NCBI GenBank assembly: GCA_025464025.1
Contig: JAODBP010000214.1
Location: 1 to 33,017, forward strand
DNA length: 33,017 nucleotides
Direction of reading: 5' to 3'
Source of the DNA: Actinomycetes bacterium
Lineage (GTDB): Bacteria; Actinomycetota; Acidimicrobiia; Acidimicrobiales; CADCSY01
Shown: piece after piece, positions 22,894-29,759 of the stretch
Layout of the letters: the number at the start of each line of letters is the position of its first letter
Numbering within the stretch: position 1 is the first letter of the stretch
Position numbers and translations under genes: made by a program
Notes under the pieces: generated by a model
Told to the model about the DNA's origin: nothing
Seen by the model: the letters and a program-made list of their open reading frames with translations, nothing else
Database searches by the model: none

Positions 22894-23960
22894 GCGAGCG
22901 CCTCCTCCACACCGGCACCGGCGACATCCCGGGCTCGACCTACGTCCACGCCACACCCGAGACCCTGCGATGGGGACGGCTCCCGTCGGCCGGCCAGGAT
23001 CCGATCGCCGCGGTCGCGTCGGGCGACATCGTCACGTTCGACACGGTGAGCCACGAGGGCCTGCTGGCCGACCAGGGCGCCGACCCGGTCGAGTTCTTCG
23101 GCCGGTGGGGCATCGGACCCGACGAGGTGCTCGACGACGTGCGCGAGCTCACCGGTGCGTCGTTGGCGCGCGAGGGGACCGACGGGCCTCACGCCGTGCT
23201 CGGCCCGGTCGCGGTCCGGGGTGCGAAGCCGGGCGACGTGCTGTGCATCGAGCCGGTCGAGCTGGCCTACCGGGTGGGCTACGGCATCGTCAGCAACCGG
23301 CACGGCCGTGGCGTGCTCAGCGGCGAGATGCCGCTCCCCGACGACCACGGCCACGACCCGGCTGTGGTGTCGGTGCTGGCCCGGGTCGACGGCGACCGGG
23401 GCCGGATCGACCACGGCACCGGCTCGCTGGGGTTCGACCTGCGCCCGTTCCTCGGGCTCGTGGGGATCACACCGGCCGAGGGGTCGCACTCCTCGACGCC
23501 GCCCGGCCCCCACGGCGGCAACCTCGACATCCGCCACCTCGGCCTGGGCAGCCGGCTGCTGCTGCCGGTGCAGGCGGCCGATGCCGGGCTCTACGTCGGC
23601 GACCCCCACTTCGCCCAGGGCAACGGCGAGGTGGCGCTCACCGCCTTCGAGGCGCCGCTGCGGGCCAGCCTCCGCGTGACCGTGCTCGACGGTGACGAGG
23701 CCCGCCGGCTGGCCGCCCTCCTCGCCGCTCCGTGGGGCGAGACGTCGACGCACACGATCCTCGTCGGCCTGGGCGACACGCTCGACGAGGCCATGCGGGC
23801 CTGCGTCCGGCGGGCCGTGGCCTTCGTCGGCGAGGTCACCGGCGCCGACCCGGCGTCGGCCCTGGCCTTCCTGTCGGCCGCCGCCGACTTCGAGATCTCC
23901 CAGGCCGTCAACCTCGTCGTGGGCGTGCACTGCCTCATCCGCACCCGCGACCTCCGGTGA
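22890..23960 (+). CDS. Acetamidase/formamidase (FmdA/AmdA) family amidase
   Basis: A 356-residue FmdA/AmdA-family hydrolase. Recognisable blocks are VASGDIVTFDTVSHEG, GPVAVRGAKPGDVLCIE, the central HGGNLDIRHLGLGS (conserved G-G-N-x-D) and YVGDPHFAQGNGEVALTAFE (D-x-H-x-x-Q-G-x-G-E). Known members hydrolyse formamide or acetamide to the acid and ammonia as metal-dependent enzymes. Translationally coupled to gntR (GTGA) and to the amidase downstream (GTGA), so it belongs to a ureide/amide utilisation operon. As no oxalurate amidohydrolase of the HpxW type is present, oxalurate or oxamate is a plausible substrate; this is inference. It is cytoplasmic. Confidence 0.9.
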   Translation: MSERLLHTGTGDIPGSTYVHATPETLRWGRLPSAGQDPIAAVASGDIVTFDTVSHEGLLADQGADPVEFFGRWGIGPDEVLDDVRELTGASLAREGTDGPHAVLGPVAVRGAKPGDVLCIEPVELAYRVGYGIVSNRHGRGVLSGEMPLPDDHGHDPAVVSVLARVDGDRGRIDHGTGSLGFDLRPFLGLVGITPAEGSHSSTPPGPHGGNLDIRHLGLGSRLLLPVQAADAGLYVGDPHFAQGNGEVALTAFEAPLRASLRVTVLDGDEARRLAALLAAPWGETSTHTILVGLGDTLDEAMRACVRRAVAFVGEVTGADPASALAFLSAAADFEISQAVNLVVGVHCLIRTRDLR

Positions 23961-25087
23961 TCGACACCGTGCACGCCTTCGTCGGGGAGCCGCGCGTCCT
24001 GGCCACCGGGACGGGCGACGGCCCGCTGGCCGGCACCACGCTGGCCGTGAAGGACGTCCTCGACGTGGCCGGCTCCGTCACCGGTGCCGGCAACCCCGAC
24101 TTCGCGGCCGGCCGGGCCCCAGCGGCGGTGCACGCCGGCGCGGTGCGGGCGCTGGTCGGTGGCGGCGCCACCGTGGTGGGCAAGACGATCACCGACGAGC
24201 TGGCCTGGTCGTTGGCCGGCACCAACACCCACTTCGGCACGCCGGTGAACGTCGCCGCGCCGGGGCGGATCCCGGGAGGCTCGTCGGCCGGTTCGGCCGC
24301 GGCCGTCGCCGCCGGGCTCTGCGACCTGGCCCTCGGCACCGACACCGGCGGCTCGGTGCGGGTGCCGGCCAGCTACTGCGGGCTCGTCGGGTGGCGCCCG
24401 ACCCACGGCGCCGTCGACACCTCCGGCGTCGTCCACCTGGCCCGCTCGTTCGACACCGTCGGGCTGTTCGCCCGGTCGGCCGGCCTGCTGCTCGCCGCCG
24501 CCGAGCTGCTGCTCGAGCGACACCCGAGCGGTGCCGTCACCTCCGCGGTGCTCGTCGCCGAGCTGCTCGAGCTGGTCGACGAGGGGGCCGGCGCGTCGGT
24601 GGCGTCCGCCATCGACGTCGAGGAGGTGGCGCTGGGCCTCGACCTCGCTGCTTGCGCCGACGCCTTCCACACCATCCAGGGCCGCGAGGCGTGGGCCGAG
24701 CACGGTGACTGGATCAGCCGGACCCGACCGGCCATGGGGCCGGGCGTGGCCGGTCGGTTCGAGGCGGCGTCGCACGTCACCGCCGAGGCGGCCGAGGCGG
24801 CCCACCTCGTGCGTGACGACGTGCGCCGGGTGGTGGCCGAGGCCACCGCCGGCGGGCGGGTGCTCGTCGGTCCCGCCGCGGCCGGGGCGGCGCCGACCCC
24901 CGACGACGCCGCCGGGCTCCGGGCCCGGACGCTCCAGCTCACCTGCGTCGCCGGGTTGGCCGGCGCGCCGGTGGTCGTGCTCCCACTCGCCCAGGACGAC
25001 GGGCTCCCGCTCGGTGTCGCCTGCATGGGCGCGCCCGGCTCGGACCTCCCGCTGCTGCGGTGGGCCGCCGATCGGCTGGCGGCATGA
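23957..25087 (+). CDS. Amidase-signature family amidase
   Basis: A 376-residue amidase-signature enzyme with a complete Ser-cisSer-Lys triad: K32 (LAVKDVLDVAG), S109 (IPGGSSAGSAAA) and nucleophile S133 (GTDTGGSVRVPAS). The cis-Ser to Ser spacing of 24 is as in FAAH. It is shorter than GatA-type amidases (about 480) and similar to AMI1-type or small allophanate/carboxybiuret hydrolases lacking extra C-terminal domains. Its GTG at 23957 overlaps the FmdA stop, and its stop overlaps the TauE start. A small partner of AtzG/GatC type is not adjacent, but the AtzH/HpxZ-like protein at 16325-16684 may be functionally linked, since AtzH accompanies AtzE-type amidases. The substrate is unknown; a carbamoyl or oxo-amide from allantoin breakdown is likely. 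Confidence 0.9.
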   Translation: MIDTVHAFVGEPRVLATGTGDGPLAGTTLAVKDVLDVAGSVTGAGNPDFAAGRAPAAVHAGAVRALVGGGATVVGKTITDELAWSLAGTNTHFGTPVNVAAPGRIPGGSSAGSAAAVAAGLCDLALGTDTGGSVRVPASYCGLVGWRPTHGAVDTSGVVHLARSFDTVGLFARSAGLLLAAAELLLERHPSGAVTSAVLVAELLELVDEGAGASVASAIDVEEVALGLDLAACADAFHTIQGREAWAEHGDWISRTRPAMGPGVAGRFEAASHVTAEAAEAAHLVRDDVRRVVAEATAGGRVLVGPAAAGAAPTPDDAAGLRARTLQLTCVAGLAGAPVVVLPLAQDDGLPLGVACMGAPGSDLPLLRWAADRLAA

Positions 25088-25869
25088 CGTTCCTCGACTA
25101 CGTGCTCGCCGCAGGTGGTGGCTTCCTCGCTGGCGGCGTCAACGCCCTGGCGGGGGGCGGCACGCTGCTCTCGTTCCCGATCCTCATCGCCCTCGGCCTG
25201 CCGCCGGTGTCGGCCAACGTGACGAACACCGTCGCCCTCAGCCCCGGCTACCTCGGCGGTGTGCTGTCGCAGCGCAGCCAGCTCGCCGACCAGGGCCACC
25301 GCATCCGACGGCTCACCGCCGCCGCCGCGCTCGGCGGGCTGGTCGGCTCGATCCTGCTGCTGCTCACCAGCGACGACGCCTTCCGCAACCTGATCCCCGT
25401 CCTGCTCCTGGTCGCCACGCTGCTGCTCGCCGGGCAGGACCGCATCCGCAAGGTGCTGAAGCTCGGCGCCGGCGGCATCGCAACCGAGCCGTCTGCCAGT
25501 GAGTCAGGCGATCCGACGTGGTTGCCGGTCCCGGTGTTCGTGGTCTCGCTCTACGGCGGCTACTTCGGTGCCGGGCTCGGGATCATGCTGCTCGCCGTCA
25601 TGGGCGTGGTGCTGCACGACTCGCTGCCCCGGCTCAACGCCCTCAAGCAGGTGCTGGCCTTCGCCATCAACGGCACCGCCGCCCTCTTCTTCCTGACGTC
25701 GGGCAAGGTCTACTGGGTCGTCGCCCTGGTGATGGCGGTGGCCAGCCTGGCCGGCGGCAACGTCGGCGGCCGCCTCGCCGGCACGGTCCAGCCGGCCAAG
25801 CTGCGCCTGGTCGTGGTCACCATCGGCCTCGCCGTCGCCGTCGGCTACGGCATCAAGCTCTGGCTGTAG
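25084..25869 (+). CDS. TauE/SafE-family permease
   Basis: A 261-residue integral membrane protein with about eight hydrophobic segments in two homologous halves. The signature GGGFLAGGVNALAGGGTLLSFP at the N-terminus (helix 1 with the AGGGT turn) and the counterpart YGGYFGAGLGIMLLAVMG after the central loop identify TauE/SafE (DUF81). Members move sulfonates, sulfite, sulfoacetate or other small organic anions, usually outward. It is coupled by ATGA to the amidase and closes the gntR operon, so it probably moves a substrate or product of the amidases, for example oxalate, oxalurate or formate (inference). Convergent with the xanthine dehydrogenase operon across a 205-nt hairpin-rich gap. Confidence 0.9.
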   Translation: MTFLDYVLAAGGGFLAGGVNALAGGGTLLSFPILIALGLPPVSANVTNTVALSPGYLGGVLSQRSQLADQGHRIRRLTAAAALGGLVGSILLLLTSDDAFRNLIPVLLLVATLLLAGQDRIRKVLKLGAGGIATEPSASESGDPTWLPVPVFVVSLYGGYFGAGLGIMLLAVMGVVLHDSLPRLNALKQVLAFAINGTAALFFLTSGKVYWVVALVMAVASLAGGNVGGRLAGTVQPAKLRLVVVTIGLAVAVGYGIKLWL

Positions 25870-25891
25870 GGGTTCGGGGGCGCCTGGTCGG

Positions 25892-25931
25892 GGGCGCCTG
25901 CGGCGCGTGCCGAGATGGCTTCGCGTGCGGC
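25892..25931 (+). repeat. Dispersed intergenic repeat, copy 2
   Basis: Matches the reverse complement of 6655-6694 at 37 of 40 positions. It begins 22 nt after the permease stop and contains the palindrome GCGCC-TGC-GGCGC (25894-25906). Like copy 1, it sits in a gap between convergent genes. Confidence 0.6.
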
Positions 25932-25942
25932 GCCTTCGGCGC
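25930..25942 (+). terminator. C(UUCG)G hairpin after the TauE/SafE gene
   Basis: GCGCC-TTC-GGCGC folds into a GC stem closed by a C(UUCG)G tetraloop, an exceptionally stable RNA hairpin. A second, shorter one, GCCTTCGGC, is at 25951-25959. Together with the GCGCCTGCGGCGC palindrome just upstream they probably end the gntR-amidase-permease transcript. Confidence 0.5.
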
Positions 25943-25960
25943 GAGGACGAGCCTTCGGCC

Positions 25961-26059
25961 GCCTGACCCGGCTCCGCCCCGGCCGCCATCCGCACGTCGC
26001 TCCGGGCTTTCGAGTTGGGCCCGCGTCGACGGCGGCTTCGGGGCGGAGCCGGGCCAGGC
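25961..26059. repeat. Long inverted repeat between convergent operons
   Basis: The 21-bp arms 25961-25981 and 26039-26059 are complementary at 20 of 21 positions. Inside them GCCGCC (25982-25987) pairs with GGCGGC (26031-26036), and a further CGGGC/GCCCG pair sits in the centre. The 99-nt structure ends 16 nt before the xanthine dehydrogenase stop and could terminate that operon, or be a non-coding mobile remnant. Confidence 0.55.
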
Positions 26060-26074
26060 TGCCTCTCGGCGCTG

Positions 26075-28261
26075 CTACTCCCTGGCGAAGACGATGTCGG
26101 TGGGCCGGACGGGGACCCTCGGCAGCTTCAGCCCGGTGGCGGCCCGGATGGCGGCGACCACGGCGGCGCCGGAGCTGATCGCCGGCGCCTCGCCCACGCC
26201 CTTGGCGCCGAACGGGGCGCCGAGGTGGAGCTCGGGCTCCTCGATGATGGCGGCCACCCGCAGCTCGGGGAGGTCGAGGGCGGTGGGGATCAGGTAGTCG
26301 GTGAACGACGGGTTCTTGATGTGCCCGCCCTCCACGACGATCTCCTCCATGAGGGCGAGCCCGGCGCCCTGGGCCGCCCCGCCCTCGAGCTGGCCGAGGA
26401 GCTGCACCGGGTTGAGGATCTTCCCGACCTCCTGGCTGGTGACGAGGTCGACCAGGCGGAGCAGGCCGAGGTCGGGGTCGACGTCGACCGTGGCCCGGTG
26501 GCAGGCGAACGTGAAGCTCACGTGGGGCTGGCCCTGGCCGTCGGCGTCGAGCGGGGTGGTGGGCGTGTGCTGGTGCACCACGTCGGCGACGTACTCGGCC
26601 CGGTCGGGGTCGACGTCGAGCTGGGCCTTGATGTCGTCGGCGGCCAGCTTCACGGCCCCGCCCGACATCCACGTCTGGCGGCTGGCCGAGGTCGAGCCGG
26701 CCGAGCCGACGTCGGTGGTGCTGGGCACCTGGAGCACGACCTCGACGCCGTCACCCAGCACCTCGTTGACGATCTGCTGCACGAGGGTGACGAAGCCCTG
26801 GCCGACCTCGGCGCACGCCGTGGTCACCGTGGCCACGCCGCCGGCCAGGTGGATCTTGCAGGCCGACGAGTCGTCGTAGCCCTCGGAGAACATGAGGTTC
26901 TTGAACCCCACGGCGAGGGCCGTGCCCCGGCGGACGTCGCCCGCCTCGGTGGTGCGGCCCGGACCACCGGGCAACGCCATGCCGCCCGGGTTCTCGCCCG
27001 GCAGCGGGGCGGCGGCGACCGCCTCGATGAGCTCCTTCACCGGGGCGGCACCGTCGATGCGCTGGCCGGTGATGAGGTGGTCGCCGGGGGCGAGGGCGTT
27101 CATGATGCGGAGCTCGACCGGATCCATCCCGAGGGCGGTGGCCAGGCGATCCATCTGGGCCTCGTGGCCGATGCAGACCTGGACCGAACCGAAGCCGCGC
27201 ATGGCGCCGCACGGTGGGCCGTTGGTGCGCACGGCCCAGCCCTCGATCAGCGCGTTGGGCACCTTGTACGGGCCGGAGGCGAAGCACGTGGCGTTGCCCA
27301 GCACAGCCGGCGACGACGAGCAGTAGGCGCCGCCGTCGAACAGCAGTCGGGCCTCGACCTTCACCAGCGTGCCGTCGGCTTCGGCCGTGTGGCGGAACCA
27401 CATGCGGGCCGGGTGCCGGTGCACGTGGCCGAGGAACGACTCCTCCCGGCCGTAGACCATCTTCACCGGGCGCCCGGTCCGCAGGGCGAGCAGGCACAGG
27501 TGGAGCTGGAGGCTCACGTCCTCCCGGGCGCCGAACGCGCCGCCGACCCCGGCGAGGGTGACCCGCACCAGCTCGGGGGCCATGTCCAGCGAGGCGGCGA
27601 TCTGGTCGCGGTCGACGTGCAGCCACTGGGTGCCGATGCGCAGCTCGACGCCGCCGTCGGCCGTGGGCATGGCCAGGCCCGACTCGGTGCCGAGCGGGGC
27701 CTGGTCCTGCATGCCGACCTCGTAGGTGCCCTCCACCACGACCCCGTTCTCGCCTGACGGCACCGCGTCGGGATCGCCGTGGCGGATCACCATGTGGCGG
27801 AAGACGTTGCCGTCGGGGTGCAGCGGCTCGCCGGTGATGACGGCTTCGGGGTCGAGGTGGGGCTCGAGCACCTCGTAGGTGACGACGATGGCAGCGGCGG
27901 CCCGACGAGCCAGGTCGTAGTGGTCGGCGGCCACGGCCGCGATCGGCTCGCCGACGTAGCGCACGACGTCGGACGCGAACACCGGCTGGTCGTGGACCTC
28001 GAGGCCGTACGTCGGCCGACCCGGCACGTCCTCGTGGGTGAGCACGGCGCGGACGCCGGGCATGGCCAGGGCCGGCGACGTGTCGATCGAGGTGATGCGG
28101 GCGTGGGGGTGGGGCGAGCGGAGGGTGGCGCCCCACAGCATCCCGGCCTCGTGGAGGTCGGAGGAGTAGGCGAACTCGCCGGTGACCTTCGGGATGCCGT
28201 CCGGGCGCGCCGCCCCTGTGCCGACGCCGGACCGGTTCCGCCCTCGGGTGAACGTCGTCAT
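26075..28261 (-). CDS. Xanthine dehydrogenase, molybdenum-binding subunit
   Basis: A 728-residue large subunit of the xanthine oxidase family. The N-terminal aldehyde-oxidase hammerhead domain covers about residues 15-125 (GIPKVTGEFAYSSDL). Molybdopterin-binding stretches are GGAFGAREDVSLQ, CGAMRGFGSVQV and TTACAEVGQGF. The catalytic base Glu is about E691 in GAKGVGEAPAISSG. Length and the separate FAD and FeS genes fit the bacterial three-subunit type (XdhABC/PucD-like). It hydroxylates hypoxanthine and xanthine to urate with NAD+ or another acceptor. The ATG at 28261 overlaps the FeS subunit stop (ATGA). CO dehydrogenase is unlikely: no CoxL AYXCSFR motif is seen. Another N-heterocycle dehydrogenase cannot be excluded, but the context favours xanthine. 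Confidence 0.9.
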   Translation of the reverse strand: MTTFTRGRNRSGVGTGAARPDGIPKVTGEFAYSSDLHEAGMLWGATLRSPHPHARITSIDTSPALAMPGVRAVLTHEDVPGRPTYGLEVHDQPVFASDVVRYVGEPIAAVAADHYDLARRAAAAIVVTYEVLEPHLDPEAVITGEPLHPDGNVFRHMVIRHGDPDAVPSGENGVVVEGTYEVGMQDQAPLGTESGLAMPTADGGVELRIGTQWLHVDRDQIAASLDMAPELVRVTLAGVGGAFGAREDVSLQLHLCLLALRTGRPVKMVYGREESFLGHVHRHPARMWFRHTAEADGTLVKVEARLLFDGGAYCSSSPAVLGNATCFASGPYKVPNALIEGWAVRTNGPPCGAMRGFGSVQVCIGHEAQMDRLATALGMDPVELRIMNALAPGDHLITGQRIDGAAPVKELIEAVAAAPLPGENPGGMALPGGPGRTTEAGDVRRGTALAVGFKNLMFSEGYDDSSACKIHLAGGVATVTTACAEVGQGFVTLVQQIVNEVLGDGVEVVLQVPSTTDVGSAGSTSASRQTWMSGGAVKLAADDIKAQLDVDPDRAEYVADVVHQHTPTTPLDADGQGQPHVSFTFACHRATVDVDPDLGLLRLVDLVTSQEVGKILNPVQLLGQLEGGAAQGAGLALMEEIVVEGGHIKNPSFTDYLIPTALDLPELRVAAIIEEPELHLGAPFGAKGVGEAPAISSGAAVVAAIRAATGLKLPRVPVRPTDIVFARE

Positions 28262-28731
28262 GCCTGCAACCGCCGGTCGGCGGCCATGCGCACGGCCTCC
28301 ATGATCCGGCCGTAGCCGGTGCAGCGGCACAGGTTGCCGGCCAGCTCCTCGCGCACGGTGAGGTCGTCGGGGTCGGGGTGGCGCTCGAGCAGGTCGTGCA
28401 CGGCGACGATGAGGCCTGGCGTGCAGAACCCGCACTGCACGGCGCCGGCGTCGAGGAACGCCCGCTGCACGTCGGACAGGCCCTCCGGTCCGGCCACCGC
28501 CTCGACGGTGCGGATGTCTCGACCCTCGGACGCGGCGGCCAGCACCAGGCACGAGCACACCAGGTCGCCGTCGACCAGCACCGAGCACGAGCCGCACTCG
28601 CCCTGCTCGCACGCGCCCTTGGCCCCGGGCAGGCCGAGGCGCTCGCGCAGGACGTAGAGCAGGCTCTCGCCCTCCCAGGTCGACTCGACCGGCTGCTCGA
28701 CGCCGTTCACGGTCAGGCGGTACGAGCTCAC
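28258..28731 (-). CDS. Xanthine dehydrogenase, 2Fe-2S subunit
   Basis: A 157-residue small subunit with both iron-sulfur clusters. The plant-type ferredoxin cluster is ligated by C41, C46, C49 and C61 (CEQGECGSC ... CSC). The helical C-terminal cluster is ligated by C100, C103, C135 and C137 (CGFCTPG ... CRCTGYG). It passes electrons from the Mo centre to FAD. The GTG at 28731 overlaps the FAD-subunit stop by 4 nt (GTGA) and the end overlaps the large subunit, so all three subunits are made stoichiometrically from one transcript. Confidence 0.95.
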   Translation of the reverse strand: MSSYRLTVNGVEQPVESTWEGESLLYVLRERLGLPGAKGACEQGECGSCSVLVDGDLVCSCLVLAAASEGRDIRTVEAVAGPEGLSDVQRAFLDAGAVQCGFCTPGLIVAVHDLLERHPDPDDLTVREELAGNLCRCTGYGRIMEAVRMAADRRLQA

Positions 28732-29582
28732 GGGAACGCCCTCCGGAACGCCCGGGTGGCCAGCACCTCGACGGCATGGCGGCGGTAGGCGGCGGAGGAG
28801 CGGTGGTCGTCGATCGGCTTCGAGGCGGCCGCCGCCAGCGCGCCGAACTCGTCGGCGGCGCCGGCGGTGGCCGACCCCGTTGTCCAGTCCACGGCCGAGG
28901 CGGCGAACGCTTCCGCCTCGGTGGCGCGGACCGGGCCGGGGCCGACCGATCCCATGGCCAGGCGAACCATGCCCTGGCTGCCGCCGGCTGGTCCCGCATC
29001 GACCACGAGGGCGACGCTGGCCACGGCGATGACCATGGCGTTGCGGGTCCCGAGCTTGAGGAACTCCTGGGGGCCGTCGAGGACCGGTACCCGGATCGAC
29101 ACGATGAGCTCGTCGGGCCGGCGCTCGGTGCGCCGGGGCCCGGTGACGAACGTGGCCAGGTCGAGGTCGCGCTCGCCGTCGACCGAGCGGACGCGGACGG
29201 TGCCGCCCAGGGCGACCAGGGCGGTGGTGCCGTCGCCGGCGGGGGAGGCGGTGCCGAGGTTGCCCCCGATCGTCCCGGCGTTGCGGATCTGGGGCGAGCC
29301 CACCGATCGGGCGGCCTGGGCCAGCACCGGCACGAGCGAGGCCAGCGGCTCGGTCATGCACTGCGTGTAGGTGGTGCCGGCGCCGAGGACGACGTGGTCG
29401 CCGTCGCGCTGCCAGCCCCGCAGCTCGGCGATCCGGCCGACGGCGACGACGTCGTCGGGACGGGTCCGGCCGGCGTTGACGCCGACCATGAGGTCGGTGC
29501 CGCCGGCGAGCAGCGTCGCTCCGGGGTGGGCCGCCAGGGCGGCGCACGCCTCCTCGAGGGTGTCGGGGATCAGCACGGGCAC
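28728..29582 (-). CDS. Xanthine dehydrogenase, FAD-binding subunit
   Basis: A 284-residue CoxM/XdhB-type flavoprotein. FAD-binding motifs are LLAGGTDLMVG (residues ~24-34) and the GGNLGTASPAGD pyrophosphate loop (~107-118, after NAGTI). The C-terminal CO-dehydrogenase flavoprotein domain ends with YRRHAVEVLATRAFRRA, a typical terminal motif. It transfers electrons from the FeS clusters to NAD+ or another acceptor. The GTG at 29582 has only a weak ribosome binding site; a second GTG lies at 29576. It is first gene of the operon, with the 16-bp shared element (29603-29618) 21 nt upstream, implying co-regulation with the amidohydrolase and urate units. Confidence 0.93.
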   Translation of the reverse strand: MPVLIPDTLEEACAALAAHPGATLLAGGTDLMVGVNAGRTRPDDVVAVGRIAELRGWQRDGDHVVLGAGTTYTQCMTEPLASLVPVLAQAARSVGSPQIRNAGTIGGNLGTASPAGDGTTALVALGGTVRVRSVDGERDLDLATFVTGPRRTERRPDELIVSIRVPVLDGPQEFLKLGTRNAMVIAVASVALVVDAGPAGGSQGMVRLAMGSVGPGPVRATEAEAFAASAVDWTTGSATAGAADEFGALAAAASKPIDDHRSSAAYRRHAVEVLATRAFRRAFP

Positions 29583-29602
29583 GGCACCAGCGTGGCCGTC
29601 CG

Positions 29603-29618
29603 TTCAACAAACCGTCAA
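29603..29618 (-). promoter_or_regulatory. Shared purine-regulon element, copy B
   Basis: On the minus strand it reads TTGACGGTTTGTTGAA, 15 of 16 identical to copy A (11909-11924). TTGA appears twice, 11 bp apart (one helical turn), as a direct repeat. It lies just upstream of the xanthine dehydrogenase operon. A -35-like reading (TTGACG) is possible, but no -10 hexamer follows at 17 nt. Confidence 0.6.
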
Positions 29619-29753
29619 CCACACCGGCGAGTGTTCACATGCGAGCAACAAAGGCCGGTCCCAGCCGCTTCGACCCGGTCCGAGCAGCGCGAGGCAGGCG
29701 ACGAGGGCGAGCACGGCCGCCACGAGGGCGCGCGAGGGGAAGGCCTTGTCCAT
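29604..29753 (-). CDS. Possible small lipoprotein (49 residues)
   Basis: An ATG at 29753, 6 nt after the DUF4097 stop, opens 49 codons. The product begins MDKAFPSRALVAAVLALVAC: a basic start, a hydrophobic core and a lipobox LVAC with C20, then about 29 mostly non-hydrophobic residues. The stop TGA at 29604-29606 falls inside the regulatory element of the next operon. The ribosome binding site is weak (GAGCGG). It could be a short secreted partner of the DUF4097 protein or chance; no family is recognised. Confidence 0.3.
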   Translation of the reverse strand: MDKAFPSRALVAAVLALVACLALLGPGRSGWDRPLLLACEHSPVWLTVC

Positions 29754-29759
29754 CGCCGC

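Noticed and set aside
26015..27757. 580-codon plus-strand frame opposite the xanthine dehydrogenase large subunit
   Set aside because: Antisense shadow of a gene with complete molybdopterin motifs; its composition (repeated HG, VE, AR) is typical of shadow frames.
26075..29582. Aerobic CO dehydrogenase (coxMSL)
   Set aside because: The large subunit lacks the CoxL active-site AYXCSFR motif, the gene order is FAD-FeS-Mo shared by many family members, and the context is purine breakdown.
29603..29618. Reading copy B as a simple sigma-70 promoter (TTGACG as -35)
   Set aside because: No TATAAT-like hexamer lies about 17 nt downstream here or at copy A, and conservation extends beyond the hexamer.
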